Source of the DNA: Tausonia pullulans
Lineage: Eukaryota > Basidiomycota > Tremellomycetes > Cystofilobasidiales > Mrakiaceae
Reading direction: 5' to 3'
Length of the DNA stretch: 64,000 nucleotides
Assembly: GCA_951802195.1 (NCBI GenBank)
Contig: OX637623.1
Coordinates: 806,001 to 870,000 of the forward strand
Part shown: piece by piece, positions 50,191 through 62,500 of the stretch
How positions within the stretch are numbered: position 1 is the stretch's first letter
Layout of the letters: each line of letters starts with the position of its first letter
Position numbers and translations under genes: made by a program
Notes under the pieces: generated by a model
The model's input: the letters and a program-made list of their open reading frames with translations, nothing else
The model's database searches: none
Told to the model about the DNA's origin: nothing

Positions 50191-50810
50191 AGTGAAGAAG
50201 TGGGCTCGGTGGGCGGGTGGTGGTTGAGGAGACGAGGGGGTCGCTGACCCTTTCGCGTCAGTCCGCAGAAGGCCGCCCATGTCTCTGTGCTTGGCAACGA
50301 TGTGGACTTCATTATCCTTTTTGTTGCGTCCCTCCCCGCCTTGTTTTGTCCAGAGAGAGATATTTGAATTGAAAGAAGGTCCATATATTTCAAGGTCCAG
50401 ATTTGCTTGAGGATCCAAGCTTCCCGTCAGACCAGTATGTGCGCAATGCTCTTTCCGGCACTTCCTCCGCAATTTGAGGGGAATTCACTTCTCGCTATGG
50501 GTGGTTACTCTACTTCCAAGCTACGTTAGAGATACCTTGATGGTGGCGAATGCTACATCTCGAGTTACAAACTGCGACGCGGCGGAAGGAAGCCCAGGGC
50601 CGATGGTGCGTCGTCTTACGCTCGCTTCTCCTCTTGTTTCTTCAAGTACCTTCGTTACTCTTCAACAACCACCAACGTCGTCCTTGCCCTACCACAGACA
50701 ATAGGTGGCTAGCCCTCTTCTCAAGCCCTTCAGAGACGGCATCCCGCCCCCAACCTTCTTGTTGTCTTCCTCTACACTTCTCGTGTGCTTCTTCGTCGCG
50801 GCCGCCAGAG
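50191..50810. other. Divergent promoter region, PRP28 and YTP1-like gene
   Basis: About 620 bases between two divergent start codons, probably both promoters. No supported site. Pyrimidine-rich sequence precedes the YTP1-like ATG (50730-50800). Confidence 0.5.
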
Positions 50811-53302
50811 AATGCTCGATCCCCGACACGACCACCATGCGGCCGCCGACATCGACTCAAATGCCCCCGCAGGCAGTGGCATCTTCTTGCATGCTGGAAT
50901 TCAAGCTCTCTGCTGGGGAGTTTTATTCCCTCTCGGCATGATTCTAGGTATCAAGTGAGTTGTGGGAGGAGGCGGGAGAAGGGACTACAGGGGGAAGCAA
51001 GGGATGACGAGAAGGTTGCTGACGCGTACTCACGCTCCTTCCCACCTCAGGAAGTCGAGGTGGCACGTCCCTGTACAGGTCAGTGTCGTTCATTCCTTCT
51101 CTTACGAGTCTCCAAAGTCAATTGACGGCATTTCTCGTCTCAGACGACAACAATGGCCTTGACGAGCGCGGGATACTTCCTTGGTGCGTCACCACCTCCT
51201 TCCGGCGCAAGCCGATTACGAGCGGTCCTCCCCTAGATTTCTCGCACGTCTTCTGGCTTTCGACGCACAGTTGATCCAGGGAGAATCCCGAGCCCGGCTG
51301 GGAACGATGCGTTTACGCATCCCGGCCACTGACACCCTTCTCTCGCCTCTCACTGAAGACCGAGGGCTCTCGCCAAGCAACCACTTGAGCTGACCAGTCA
51401 CCGACATATTGCTCTCATTTCACCGGTGACAGGCCACCACCATGGCGGTCGCGAGTACGCATACTCTTTCCGTACGCCCAGTCTCTCCCGAAATAATTCA
51501 CCCTGCAGTGACCATCCTCTGATACCACTACCGTGCCTTCTCAGACGCCACGATGGGTACCATCATCATATTCCTCCTCCTGGGCCAGGCCTCGACGGGC
51601 CTCTACCTCAAGCTACATCTCAAGCGGCTGAGGTCACTCATCATTCGCATTCACGGCTTTTTGGGGCGGCTCTAGTACGTTGCAGCGCGCACGTCGAAGC
51701 TCACGACGTCGCAGTGTTGATCCAAGACTTCTCCTTTTCTTCTTCCTAGCCCGGCCGTGGGATTTGCTCAGGCATTATTCGGAGCACAAACGTTCTTCGG
51801 TTACTGCCTGGGCGAGGAGGCGCTCCAATGCTACGCCCATCACGTCAGTTGACGATGACTGCTTGAGTCTCTTTGTATCTGCAGCTGATCAATGACGTCT
51901 TCCTACTTTTCAGACATTCGGCTCAGCGTAGGCGCTCTTGTTCAGCGCCTCAACTCATTTGCCGAAGCGCTGATAACTATTTTTTTCCAGGTTCATTGCC
52001 TACGCGGCCCTCCTAGTTGTGCGTACATCACCTGACTCATTTTTTGGCGTCATGAAGCTGATGTCAAATTTTTCCCCTCAAGATCATGATGTACGCTGGA
52101 ACTGGCTGGCTCTCGCGCAGAGGTCGGAGTCAAGAATTCTACGTGCGTACTTTCATCGCAGGATTGGTCCTGGCCCGATCTGAGACTGCCCCCCTCCCCC
52201 GACCCTTATATCTTAACTGATCATACTTCACCTCGATTTCCTCAGGACTCGCTCATGATAATGACGTTTGGGATAATCAACGTGCGTGCCCTGCTTCTCG
52301 CAGAAGCGCGAGGGGTGCAAGCTCACGTCTGACTTCCCCTCCGCCCTCAACCTCGTCTTACTCCTCTGTCCAGACTTTCTCAATGCGTCACTCGGACGGC
52401 TGGTCACACAAAGACCTGCAACATACCGCTTTGGGTCTCTTATGGTGGGCTTCTGGCACATTGGGTGTTGTCATGTCCTCGGGAGGGCGTCGAAACTTCG
52501 CCCCGGCTATGACATTCATTATGACTGGGTACGCGTTCGCTGGACATGTCCAGCATCTCATGATTTCAACCATGGTTCATACTGTGCTCGGCTATGCTCT
52601 CGCTGGCGCGGGCGTGGTTCGGATGGTCGAAGTTTTCTTCGTCCTTCAGGACCGCCCCAGCGGCGAGGGACCTCGAGGAGAGGGTGTCATGGGCTGGCAG
52701 CACCTCTACGTGAGTCACTCACTCTGCTGCACATGTTTGTTTCTCTCACTTTCTAATTCTCCGCACAGCCGTACCTCTTGACCTTGACGGGCTGCATCTT
52801 CCTCGCGGCCACGGACGAGGAGCTTAAGGCCGTCGACGACTCGGGCCTCGATGCTGTAACATATCTCCTCAGTCAGTCGCGATCTTCACCCTTTCTCTGT
52901 CTTGATTCTGGCCAGGGAACCGACACTGACCCACAACTGTCTTGCAGTCATGTTCTCGCTCTCCTTTGTCATCTATCTTTGTAGGCATCTTTCCCTTTCT
53001 GTTTTGCTTCTAGCCGTTGCACCTCAGCCCTCTGACTTTATGCCGCTCTGCCTCCAGTCATCGTCGCGCTCACGATGGCGTACATGTCGCCCTCATTCGG
53101 TGCCGCCCCGATGGGCAGTGATCCCGTCTGGGCCAAAGAGGAGGGTGATGGCTATGAGGCCGTCGAGGAGGACGCCGAAGTTTTCGAGCTCCAGGGCGGT
53201 AGCGACGACGGCGCCGACGTTGACCGCGCTGAGGTGGACAGCTTTGAGGGCGAAATGGAAGGACGGTCGGGGGGGAATGATCGGCGAGGGGAGCGATTGT
53301 GA
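50811..53302 (+). CDS. YTP1-like integral membrane protein
   Basis: The N-terminal module (DUF2427 type) reads RHDHHAAAD, FLHAGIQALCWGVLFPLGMI, then a basic stretch KSRWHVPVQ. Further membrane segments include GTIIIFLLLGQASTGLYL, AVGFAQALFGAQTFFGYCLG, SAFIAYAALLVIMMYAGTGW, HTALGLLWWASGTLGVVMSS, PAMTFIMTGYAFAGHVQHLM and IMFSLSFVIYLFIVALTMAY. These match the Ytp1 family of fungal multi-pass proteins, whose role is poorly known (yeast Ytp1 was noted for similarity to mitochondrial electron transport proteins). The tail is acidic (AVEEDAEVFELQGGSDDGAD), and the gene stops at 53300. The start at 50811 is chosen as the ATG just before RHDHH; a spliced leader further upstream is possible. More than ten short exons, some only roughly placed. 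Confidence 0.85.
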
Positions 53303-53479
53303 TCTTCTGCAATGGCCGAGAATATCATCAGATCTGAGTTGTTTGCTTGAGAAGGACAGAAGTCATGCGCAATGCGCAACGTCGATGTCTCAGATGTGGC
53401 GAAGGCACACTTCGGCCCCGACGCGGTTGCGGGGTAGACAGACGGAGAAGTGCGCAAGCGGGATGGGGGAGGGAGGAGA

Positions 53480-53497
53480 GGGGGGGGGGGGGGGGGG
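53480..53497 (+). repeat. G homopolymer, 18 nt
   Basis: An unbroken run of 18 G in the 213-base gap between the YTP1-like stop and the first possible GMPPA start. It ends 18 bases before that ATG, so it is probably in the GMPPA 5' leader or promoter. Exact length may be affected by sequencing. Confidence 0.9.
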
Positions 53498-53515
53498 CGA
53501 AACGGGAGAGACGCG

Positions 53516-56228
53516 ATGAGCTCGTCTTCTCGCACCGTATCCCCACGTTCGCCGACCTCTCCCTCGCCTTTCCCCTCCGCCTACAACTCGTCTCTGTACT
53601 CAATATCGGCAATGTCTACCAAAGGTGTTATTCTCATTGGTGGCCCGGCCAAGGCAAGTATCCCCAATCCTCCGCCACCGACTTCGTCGCCAGCCTGGGC
53701 ATTCTCGCTCAGCCCGAAAGCGATCTAACGTCCGTCCCATCGCTTTCTCATCATGTAGGGCACTCGCTTTCGTCCTCTGTCGCTCGATACACCCAAACCG
53801 CTCTTCCCCATCGCCGGAAAGGTACGCCCTCCCTCCCTTTGGGCGGGCTATCTTTGCGGACTTCCCCAAGCCTCTCCATCTGACGGATATCTTTACATTC
53901 GCCCCGTCCGCTCGCGCTGCAATGAATCCCCCAGGCGATGATCTGGCACCAGCTTAAGGCGCTTGCCCAGGTCCCGGGCCTTATCGAAGTCGTCCTCATC
54001 GGCGTCTACGACGACGCCGTCCTTCAGGGTTTCCTCAAGGAGTCGAAGCGCGAGTTCCCCAACCTGGCGATCAAGTGAGTCCTGCTTTGGACGGTTCACA
54101 AGGGACCAATAGATGGCCAGACGTCTCCTTGTGAGATTGAGTTTGGACTATGTAGCAAGCAGGCGCCTGTCATGGTCTTGCAAGGGAAGGGTCAAGAGCG
54201 TGTTTGCGTCGAGACGGAACGCTGCCTGCGGGGGGACTCTGGCTCATCATGCAGGCAGTGTTTCCCTGTAGCTTGCTCGGTCCGTTATGCTGCAGAGTCT
54301 CTGTGAGCTCTTGCAGCGATGGTTTCTTCATGAGAGGGAAGGCGCAACAACGCGTCTGGTGCGTTGAGCCTCCGCATCCGGCGCGTTCCTAACGACTCCT
54401 TCTAGAGGGATAGTCTGGCCGATTTGCCACCAGAGTTCCACGGTTGATTTGTACTGTCACTAGATTTGAATGCAGCGCTTCTTAGATCGCTCCGCTTTGA
54501 TGTCTGCGTGACGTGTGTGTCGACAATCCTCCTGGGCGGAATGTCACTGATCCAACACCTTGCCCTTTCTCATAGCTACCTTCGCGAGTTCCGTGCCCTT
54601 GGCACGGCTGGAGGTCTCTATCACTGTGAGTACAGTCTTCACATATGTCCATGGGTCCCTGCTCGATGCCTGACTGCCTTCTCGCTCGCATTGCAGTCCG
54701 CGATGCCATTCTCCGCGGCAACCCGGACCAGATCTTTGTCCTTAATGCCGACATTTGCTCGAGCTTCCCCCTCCGCGAGATGCAGGAGTTCCATAGCAAG
54801 GTCCGTTTGCCCAGTATATCCTTCTAGAGGACTGGACTCACACGCTTCAGCCCTCATCTAGCACCGCGGTGTTGGAACGATCGTCGGCAAGAAGGTACGG
54901 CGATTGTTTGTCAAACTCTCTCGCGACCGCGCCTCCTCGCTGACATGGAGACTGCCCGCAGGTCCCGCGTGGAGACGAAAATCGCTACGGATGCATCGTC
55001 ATCGATCCCTCAACATCACAGGCGGTGCACTATGTCGAGAAGCCGGAGAGCTATATCAGCAGCAGTGCGTCTTCTTCATATGTCTTTGGCCGCCTCACAT
55101 CTCGAGCCTGACGTCGGTTCTCATCTCATCAAGTCATCAACGCTGTAAGAGCCCATATCGCAGGTCATTCGAATGAGCGAAAGCTGACCCCGACTTCTCG
55201 CGCTTGGTAGGGTATCTACCTCTTCGACAAGTCGCTCTTTGAAGAGATCAAGCTCGCCACCGATGACAAGCATAAGATCGCCCTGTGGGTCGCGCCGTAC
55301 TGCCTTATACACGATCGTTGGCTCCCATACTGACACACTCGCGCCCCGGCTACAGCGAGGACCCTACATCCGAGCCGGACGACATCATCCACCTTGAACA
55401 GGATGTCATTACTCGTCTCGCTGCGAGCCGCAAGCTCTACGTCTTTGAGACGACCGACTTTTGGCGCCAAATCAAGTCTGCTGGGTCGGCTTCATTCCCC
55501 AACCTTTGAAGTCCACTCCGAAGCTGACCCTTCCTGCTAACTTTTAGCTCGGCTCTCCCAGCCAACGCTCTCTACCTCTCCCAGCTCTCCAGGTCGATGC
55601 CCTCTTACCTGACCCCTCCCGCAATGGCGACCGCGACATCGCCCGAGATTGTTGGCTGCGTCTACATTGATCCCTCGGCCCAGATCGATCCGACGGCCAA
55701 AATTGGGCCCAACGTCTCTATTGGACCCAACGTCGTCATCAGCAAGGGTTGCCGCATCGTTGAGAGCATCCTCCTCGAGGGAACTGTCATGGAAAAGAAT
55801 TCGGTAGTCATTTGGTCCATTGTTGGCGCCGACTGCAAGATGTGGGTGGGAGCAAGCACCAAAACCCATGAAATAATGCTGACACCAATCATGCCCTTAT
55901 CAGTGGAGCCTGGACGCGGATCGAGGGCACGCCGGAGGACGAGTCTGCGGAGAAGGCAACCAAGCGGGTCACTATCCTCGGTGAGTCTGAAAACTGCCCG
56001 CAAGATTTCCCCTATGTCCCGACTTTACTGACCTTCCTTCCCTTTTTTATTTAGCCAACGAGGTCTCTGTTGCCAAAGAGCTCTGCATCCGATCGTGAGC
56101 GCGCATCTTTCTGTCTCTGCGTATGATGGGCTGTCCCTGACTACCGCGTCACCCTTTTGCCCTCCAGATGTGTCGTTCTTCCTCAGAAGAACCTCTCGCG
56201 GTCTTCCGCTAACGAGGTCCTCCTCTGA
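53516..56228 (+). CDS. GMPPA: GDP-mannose pyrophosphorylase alpha-type subunit (GMPPA)
   Basis: The sequence follows GMPPA closely: STKGVILIGGPAKGTRFRPL, SLDTPKPLFPIAGKAMIWHQ, REFRALGTAGGLYHFRDAIL, QIFVLNADICSSFPLREM, YGCIVIDPSTSQAVHYVEKP, INAGIYLFDKSLFEEI, DDIIHLEQDVITRLAA and RQIKSAGSA. A left-handed beta-helix part follows (IDPTAKIGPNVSIGPNVVIS) and the end is VLPQKNLSRSSANEVLL. In animals GMPPA is a non-catalytic regulatory partner that binds GDP-mannose and restrains the GMPPB enzyme. The nucleotide-binding loop here reads GGPAKGTRFRPL rather than the GGxGTRLRPL of the active enzyme, consistent with that. Two in-frame ATGs exist: 53516, and 53612 (MSTKGVILIGG), where family conservation begins. 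The first adds 32 Ser/Pro-rich residues. Introns are GT-AG. A short-chain dehydrogenase follows 244 bases downstream on the same strand. Confidence 0.94.
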
Positions 56229-56472
56229 GCTTGCCTCCCACCCCCACTTGGACTTTTTAAGGGTTTTCTTATCGCTTCTCTTTCCCCTTCTGTAGACCGA
56301 CCGATTGAGATGGCCGTGGAATTGAGTTTTGAAAGAGCCCAAACGAGAACAGAGGACGAACGCATCATCCAGCCGGAAGACGCTTCCCGCGAGACGATAG
56401 ACGCGATCGACGCCCTTTCCTCGATCCTCGTTCCACACCACCCACCATCAGACCCTTCGCCAACCATCCATC

Positions 56473-58195
56473 ATGAATAAAATCCCTACTGCCATCGTCC
56501 CTCCCCTAGTGTACAAGACTCTCACAAGGGATTACGGCTTTAAATACTCGTTCGTCGACGCGCGAGGAGGGGATGACGGCCAACCGACCAAGATTGTTAC
56601 TCCTCGATGCCTTCCCTTAACTTCTCCTCCCCCTTCAGCCAGATCCCCAACCTCTCTGGAAAGACTGCTTTAATCACTGGGTAAGCCTCCAAAGTCCATG
56701 TTAGGGGGTGGGCGGAAAGGGGCGTCTAACTCGTCTCCTACTCTCAGTGGCACCAACGGCATTGGTCTCTTCGTCTCTAGGGCCCTGTACGCTTCAGGTG
56801 CTTCCAAGATCATTCTCCTTTCTTCCGTCAGTTCCGTCCGAAGTTGCGATGACTTCTCTACAATATTGGCCCCCACTGATGGAATTCCTTCCACTTCCTC
56901 TACCGCAGACGGAGTCCGTCGCCCAGAAAGCCATCTCGTACATCAAGACCGGAGACGTCACCAAAGCTCCTGACTCTTACTGCCAGGGCTTTGGTGGCGC
57001 CGACAAATACACCGAGGGCGACCTCCGCCAGGACGGCAACGGTGAGATCGTCTGTGAGTACACGCATCATTCTGTCTTCAGCGTATCTCCCATGACGTGT
57101 GCTGATGCAGCGTCTTTTCTGCTTGCAACAGGGAAGAAGTGCTCGCTGAAGAACCTGAACGAGGTCAAGTCTGTCGCGAATGAGATCAGTCAAGAGGACC
57201 GGCTTGACCTCTTGCTCTGCATCGCCGGTCTCGGCGTGAACGAATTCGAGCGTGGACAGGGAGATTACGACAAGCATCTTCTAATCGTAGGTCGGCTTAA
57301 TCCTCCAGAGTCTTCGTCACGGGACGATGACTGAGAGGGGCTCGCGATGTTTTATATCACAGAACAGCCTCGGCCACGTTGTTCTCACCAATAACCTGCT
57401 TCCCCTTCTTCGCAAGACCGCCAAGATGCCTGGGACCGACGTCCGCATGATCCACATGAGCAGCGAGCTCCACCGCGCGACGTTTGGGTCAGCTTTGCTG
57501 GGCGAATGATCCTTCCTGCTTCCACTGATCTGAATGCTCTGCAGAGGACCCTCTGAGACCGTCGGCGGCTCCAAGTTCACCAAGAGCGAGTTCAAGGAGG
57601 AGGCCAGTCCCCAAAACCTCTATGCCCGCACCAAACTCGCGGTCCTCCTATTCGTCAAGGGCCTCGTCCAGAAGACATCCGTCGGCGAGTCACCCATCCG
57701 TGTCTACGCCACGCACCCGGGCGCGGTCTCGACGGGTGAGCAGAATTCGGGCATGAATAACGATCCTTTCTGACCCTGGCTGGACACATCTCAGGCCAGC
57801 AGGAGCAGTTTGTCCCGGCCTACGGCGAGACCGCTGGTAAGATCGTGGGCGCCGCTGTCTCGTGGGCGATGCGGATCCCGCTTGAGGGTGCGATGAGCGT
57901 TCTCTGGTCGGCGACCAGTGAGGCCGCGCGTGACAAGAAGTACCCACAGGGGACCTACTTTACCGACCCGGAAGAACTGGGCAAGGAGAGTTCCGAGGCA
58001 AACAGCCAGGTATTGCTGCACCATCTGCTCCTCTCGCTCCTGGCTGATTGAACGCTAACGTTTGCCTTGCCGCAACTCTCTCTATGGCAGGAGCTCATCG
58101 ACAACTTTTGGACAAATTCGCAGGAGGTCATTCAAGAGCTTGCTCCCGATGCTCTCATCAGCTGGGAGCAGGGCGCCCTCCCTCAAGACGTCTGA
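56473..58195 (+). CDS. Short-chain dehydrogenase/reductase
   Basis: Classical SDR fold. After MNKIPTAIVPPLVYKTLTRD an exon junction leads to SGKTALITGGTNGIGLFVSR, containing the TGxxxGIG NAD(P)-binding motif. DLLLCIAGLGVNEF corresponds to the NNAG region. The catalytic Ser is in MIHMSSELHRATFG, and the Tyr/Lys pair in LYARTKLAVLLFVKGL. VYATHPGAVSTG is the PG motif after beta-6. The C-terminal extension (RIPLEGAMSVLWSATSEAA, YFTDPEELGKES) resembles retinol-dehydrogenase/WWOX-type SDRs. It ends LISWEQGALPQDV with TGA at 58193. An insertion between beta-2 and the NNAG region (YCQGFGGADKYTEGDLRQDG) is longer than usual. Substrate cannot be inferred. Confidence 0.9.
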
Positions 58196-59563
58196 GCAAG
58201 AGAGGGGTTAATGATCTGCCTCGTCTCCGTCTTGCACGTTTCCCTCGAGACCATGCCTAGCGGCGGGCCGGCTCTCTCCCATTTCTGCTATCTTGACCGC
58301 CGGCTGCTATCTGTAGCGTAGTTCACTTTTGATACACAAACTATTATGTCCTTCTTGAAATCATCTACGAGGACGAGCAAAGTGACGAGACCCAATACCC
58401 ACCCATCAGTAGTGATTCTACCACTCGGTTGGTTCCCAAGCCTGCTCCGACCGAGAGCACATGGGGGCGAAGCGGACGTGGATCTATCTGTGCGTACTAC
58501 TCATGCACTCCACTGCTGGCGCGCATCCGTCATCTCATTGTCTCAGGTAACCGGGCTCGGAAATCGGCCATACCTCATTTAGTACACCTCATGACCGGAG
58601 GTTGGGAGGCGGCTGGCTTCTCCTTTCCTCTATTGCTTATTCGTCGGTGCCGCTGGTAGAGTTTCGATCTTGGCCGATCCGTAGGCCTCCCTCACCTCCA
58701 TCACCACCCTTGACGCCCTCACTCCCTTGCCTACCAGGAGCCATCGCTCTGTCCGCCCTGGCTTGCTCAGCTGCAGCAACCTCCGCAAGTTACTCCTCCG
58801 TCGCCTCCGAGCGTTGCAGTTCCTCCGCCGCTACCTCCGCCGAGGCCGGCCCAACACTGTGCGTCGTTTTCAGGCCGCTGAGAAGGCGCGCTTCGGCCCA
58901 TAGTCTTCTGACTGACTGTCCGTCGCCTGCCAAGGTTTCTCCAGGCTTCACGACAAGATTTGCTCCTGCTGAATACCAAGAAATCACTACTTCATCATCC
59001 GGTGAGCTCTGACATCGTTGCCGGCTGGCAGAGAGGGTACAGGGTAGGCTGGTTGCTCCAGGCGTGTGAGAGTGAGGGGTTGGCAGACGGAAGCTCGTGA
59101 TGAAGGAAGGCGGCAGTTCGTTTCGTTCTCTAGATTCCTCTGCGTTGTCGAGGTTCTCCCCCCTGATCCAATGGGCAAAATGAGCCTCAGCTCAGATGTC
59201 CTTTAGGAGCTAGCATCGTCATTTGGGGCGTTTCATCTCAGAGGAGGGAAGCGAAGGGAAGCCCGAACGACATAAGGATCTGGGAGAGGGAAAAAGACGA
59301 GGGAAGGGAAGGTAGCGAGCCGTTTACAAGTCAGAGGAGACACGCAGACATAGGTCGAGACAGTAAGTGGAAGGGAGGAGGAGGGAATGGGTATAGTGTC
59401 CGAACGCGTCAAAGGAGGAGCGCGCCAGCAGTTATCAAGGGAGGGGGGGAGAAACGGTTATAGAGTGAAGGAAGAGAAGTAGACGCTGCCTAGTTTGGCT
59501 AACCAGCCCATCTAGAGAAAAAGCAGACTAACATCAAGGCAGAGAGATGCGTTGGCTCCCCAT
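58196..59563. other. Intergenic between converging SDR and PP2C genes
   Basis: About 1.37 kb. Around 59230-59500 the + strand is purine-rich (GGAGGGAAGCGAAGGG). A minus-strand frame at about 58790-58990 is less repetitive than its surroundings and may be an exon of a small gene (see findings), but I could not assign a start or a family. Confidence 0.45.
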
Positions 59564-62500
59564 CTAGACGCTGCTCGGGGGCGACTTCGCGCTTGAGAGC
59601 TCGGGATGGCTCGGGACAAGCGGCGAGCCGACCGAGGCGACCGAGCTGGTCGTCGGGGGCTGGACCGCCGAGACAGTCGATGAGGACGACTCCGGCGGCG
59701 AAGGGGTTTCGCTCGTCGATTCCGGGTTCGTTGAGGGGTCATTGGGCCGCTCGTCGTCCTCAAGGATTCGGACCGATCCAGACTTAGACTCGCCGTCCGG
59801 GAGTGTCGAGACCTCCTCAATGTGCTGTCGAGGGAAAAAGACGACGCTTCATGTCAGCAGGAGGGCGTGGGATGATCGCTTGCATGTCAGTTCGTTCGCT
59901 CGCTCACCTCCTCGTCCGAAGTCGTTTCCTCGCTCTCATCGTCGCCCACAAGCCCAGCAGCAAGTCCCGCCGGGAGGACGAGCCCACTGGCTGCAAGGAT
60001 TTCCTGGAGGGTCATGCTTCCACCGTGACCCATCATCTTGCCGCCGGCCTTGCCGACGAGCTCCGTCACGTTGGCAGCGGCGCCTGTGACCGCCGAGGCG
60101 GCTCCAGCGACGCCACCTCCCGGTCCGCGGACAACAGGGGCCGTCTTGAAGACGTGAGGAATGGACTCAGGAGTCGGGTGGCCGATCTGCGAGAAAACCC
60201 TGTCGTCAGCCGCATGCTTACAAGCAGCCACTGTAAGAGACGAGCGCCTCGCACCTGTGCCTCAACGCGCTCCGTGATCCAAGCCTTCCACTCGTCAAAC
60301 GACCGGTTGCCGAGAAGTGCGACGATGACGACCGTCATGTTGTCGCACCCGACGCCGCCGAGCTCCGAGTCCGGGGCGAGGCACTTCTCCATCATGTCCT
60401 CGCAGATCTTGGTGAGCGAGTCGCCGTTGGCGATTGCCCTCCGGGTGAAGTCGACAACCTGCTGGTTCGAAAGGCAGTCCCAGATGCCATCGCAAGCGAC
60501 TACGAGGAACTCCTCCTCGCCCGTCCAGTCGTGTGTGAGGATGTCTGGGTTAACGGTGACGACCTGGTGTTCGGCGTCGAGTGCGTAGTTCTGCTTGAAC
60601 TCAAAGTCTCCAACGGCCCTTGAGAGCGCGAGGTTCCCGTTCACACGGCCAAACTCGACGAAGCCTCCAGCAGCGGTAATGCGGGCGTTCTCCTCTTTGT
60701 TTCCAGGCTTGTGGTCGTGCGACATGGGGACTTCCTTGCCGGAGACGGAGAGGACTGAGCGTGAGTCACCGGCGTTGGCCTAGAGGAACAAATGTCAATC
60801 GAAGAACAACGATGGGCCGGAAGCGAGCGAACGACAGAAACGCACAACGATGATCTTGTTGTCGGCCGTAATGAGACCCGCAACGGCGGTGCAGCCCGAA
60901 GGGTCGTTAGCGAACTCCGGGTTCTCTCGGAGTTCCTCGTCCGTCGCGAGGAACGCCCGTCGGAGGGCGGCCTCGTAATCTTCCAAGGCGTACGCCGGGA
61001 GTTTGGCCATCCGTTTGTGGAGCGTCGCGCCGGTGAACTTGGCGACGGCGGAGCCTAGAAGGAAGAGAGAGGAAGGTCAAAAATCAGGATCAAGATGAGT
61101 TTGGGTCAGACGGCGACAAGCACTTCTTCCAAAGGGCTATCAACAGCGTGGCATGACCCGCCGCCAACCTGGCTCGAAGCAGCAGGCAGTCAACGTCCGC
61201 CATTCGCTGCTCCCTCATGCCTGTGAGCAAGGTCGAAGCTGAGGATTCGCTCCAGGAAAGCGTCGCAGCGACGGCGAAGCGACGAACGCGCGACGACATG
61301 GGCAGCCAACCGGTCTAAACGTCCGTCTGCCTCGGCAGGTGCCCGAGGCGGGAATCAAAGCCGGGTGGGATGGCAGTCCAAGAGCCAGAGTTCATAGGGG
61401 CTACCCGGGAAGTCTCTCTTCTCGGACGGACAGTGGTTTGATTGACCTAGAAGAGGCGGGGCGGTGCCCGCTCGCTGGACATCCTCCTTCGAGCTCATGG
61501 GTCCCTCGTGGAAGTTCAAGCCAAGCGTGACCGGAAAGGCACGAGGAACTCACCACCGTGTCCATCATAGACGGCAAAGAAGGCCGGGTGAATCTTGCCT
61601 TCGGTTGCGTCGGGCTCACCAGAGGCCGAGACGGGAGGAAGAGAGAGGATCGTCGCGTGGGCGTCCTCCATCGCTGATAGGCGCAAGAGAAGGGAGATGC
61701 GTCAGTTGAGGAAGCACTCGGTAGAAAAGGAACGATGCGGATCGGTAGTGGTATGGGATGAACGGTATGAGTCCTCGTGACGGGGAGCTAGCTATCCCCT
61801 CGCGGGCGCACGCGCTGCTCCTTGGCTAGCTTTCTTGCTCGGCAAAGGAAACCCAGAGGGAACGAAGAAAGCGCCCTCTCGCGCAAGTATCGTCGATATG
61901 ACAAGCCCGGCACGATGGCAGAAGAAGGAAGGAGAGGTGGCCCAAAGCCCGAGAAGAAAGATGTCGGCTTTCCGTGGGGATAAGACGAACGCGGCGCGAC
62001 GACAGCGACGCAGCCCTCGCGTGACAACCGCCGTAGGCTCGTGGTCGCGGCAGGGACAGGCTCGAGGATGTGACAGCTCGCCCAGTCTAAGCAGAGCTGT
62101 CTGCGGCAACTGTCCATTCCAGAGAGAGGCGAGAGAGAAGGGCAGGGGAGGCCTTGGGCGGGCGCCAGGAAGAGAGGCAAGATCAAGTCGAGGCCTCGAC
62201 TCTCTTTCTCTCTTTCACCGGCGCGATGACGAGCTCCGCCTTCCCTCGTTAGGGAGGACATGACGCGTCTCCCTTGGTCTATGCCCCCGTGCACCAGCGA
62301 GGCATAGAGTTCGACTCAGGTGGAACACCCTCCGCCATCTCCCAAGGCTCAGCGTGTCACGCTCGGGAAGCCAACGGGCAGGGGGCGGGTCGTGCGAGGA
62401 GGCGAACCCGGTCGACTCGACTCACATATCCGCCAGCCTTGCATCTCGGAAACGGCGTAAACGAAGCGGTCCGACGCGCCCGAGTCGGTGTGCTTCTCGA

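Noticed and set aside
61788-62294. 168-codon minus-strand frame inside the long PP2C intron
   Set aside because: No recognisable domain and no initiation or splice evidence; the flanking exons GWRI and SMEDAH join cleanly without it.
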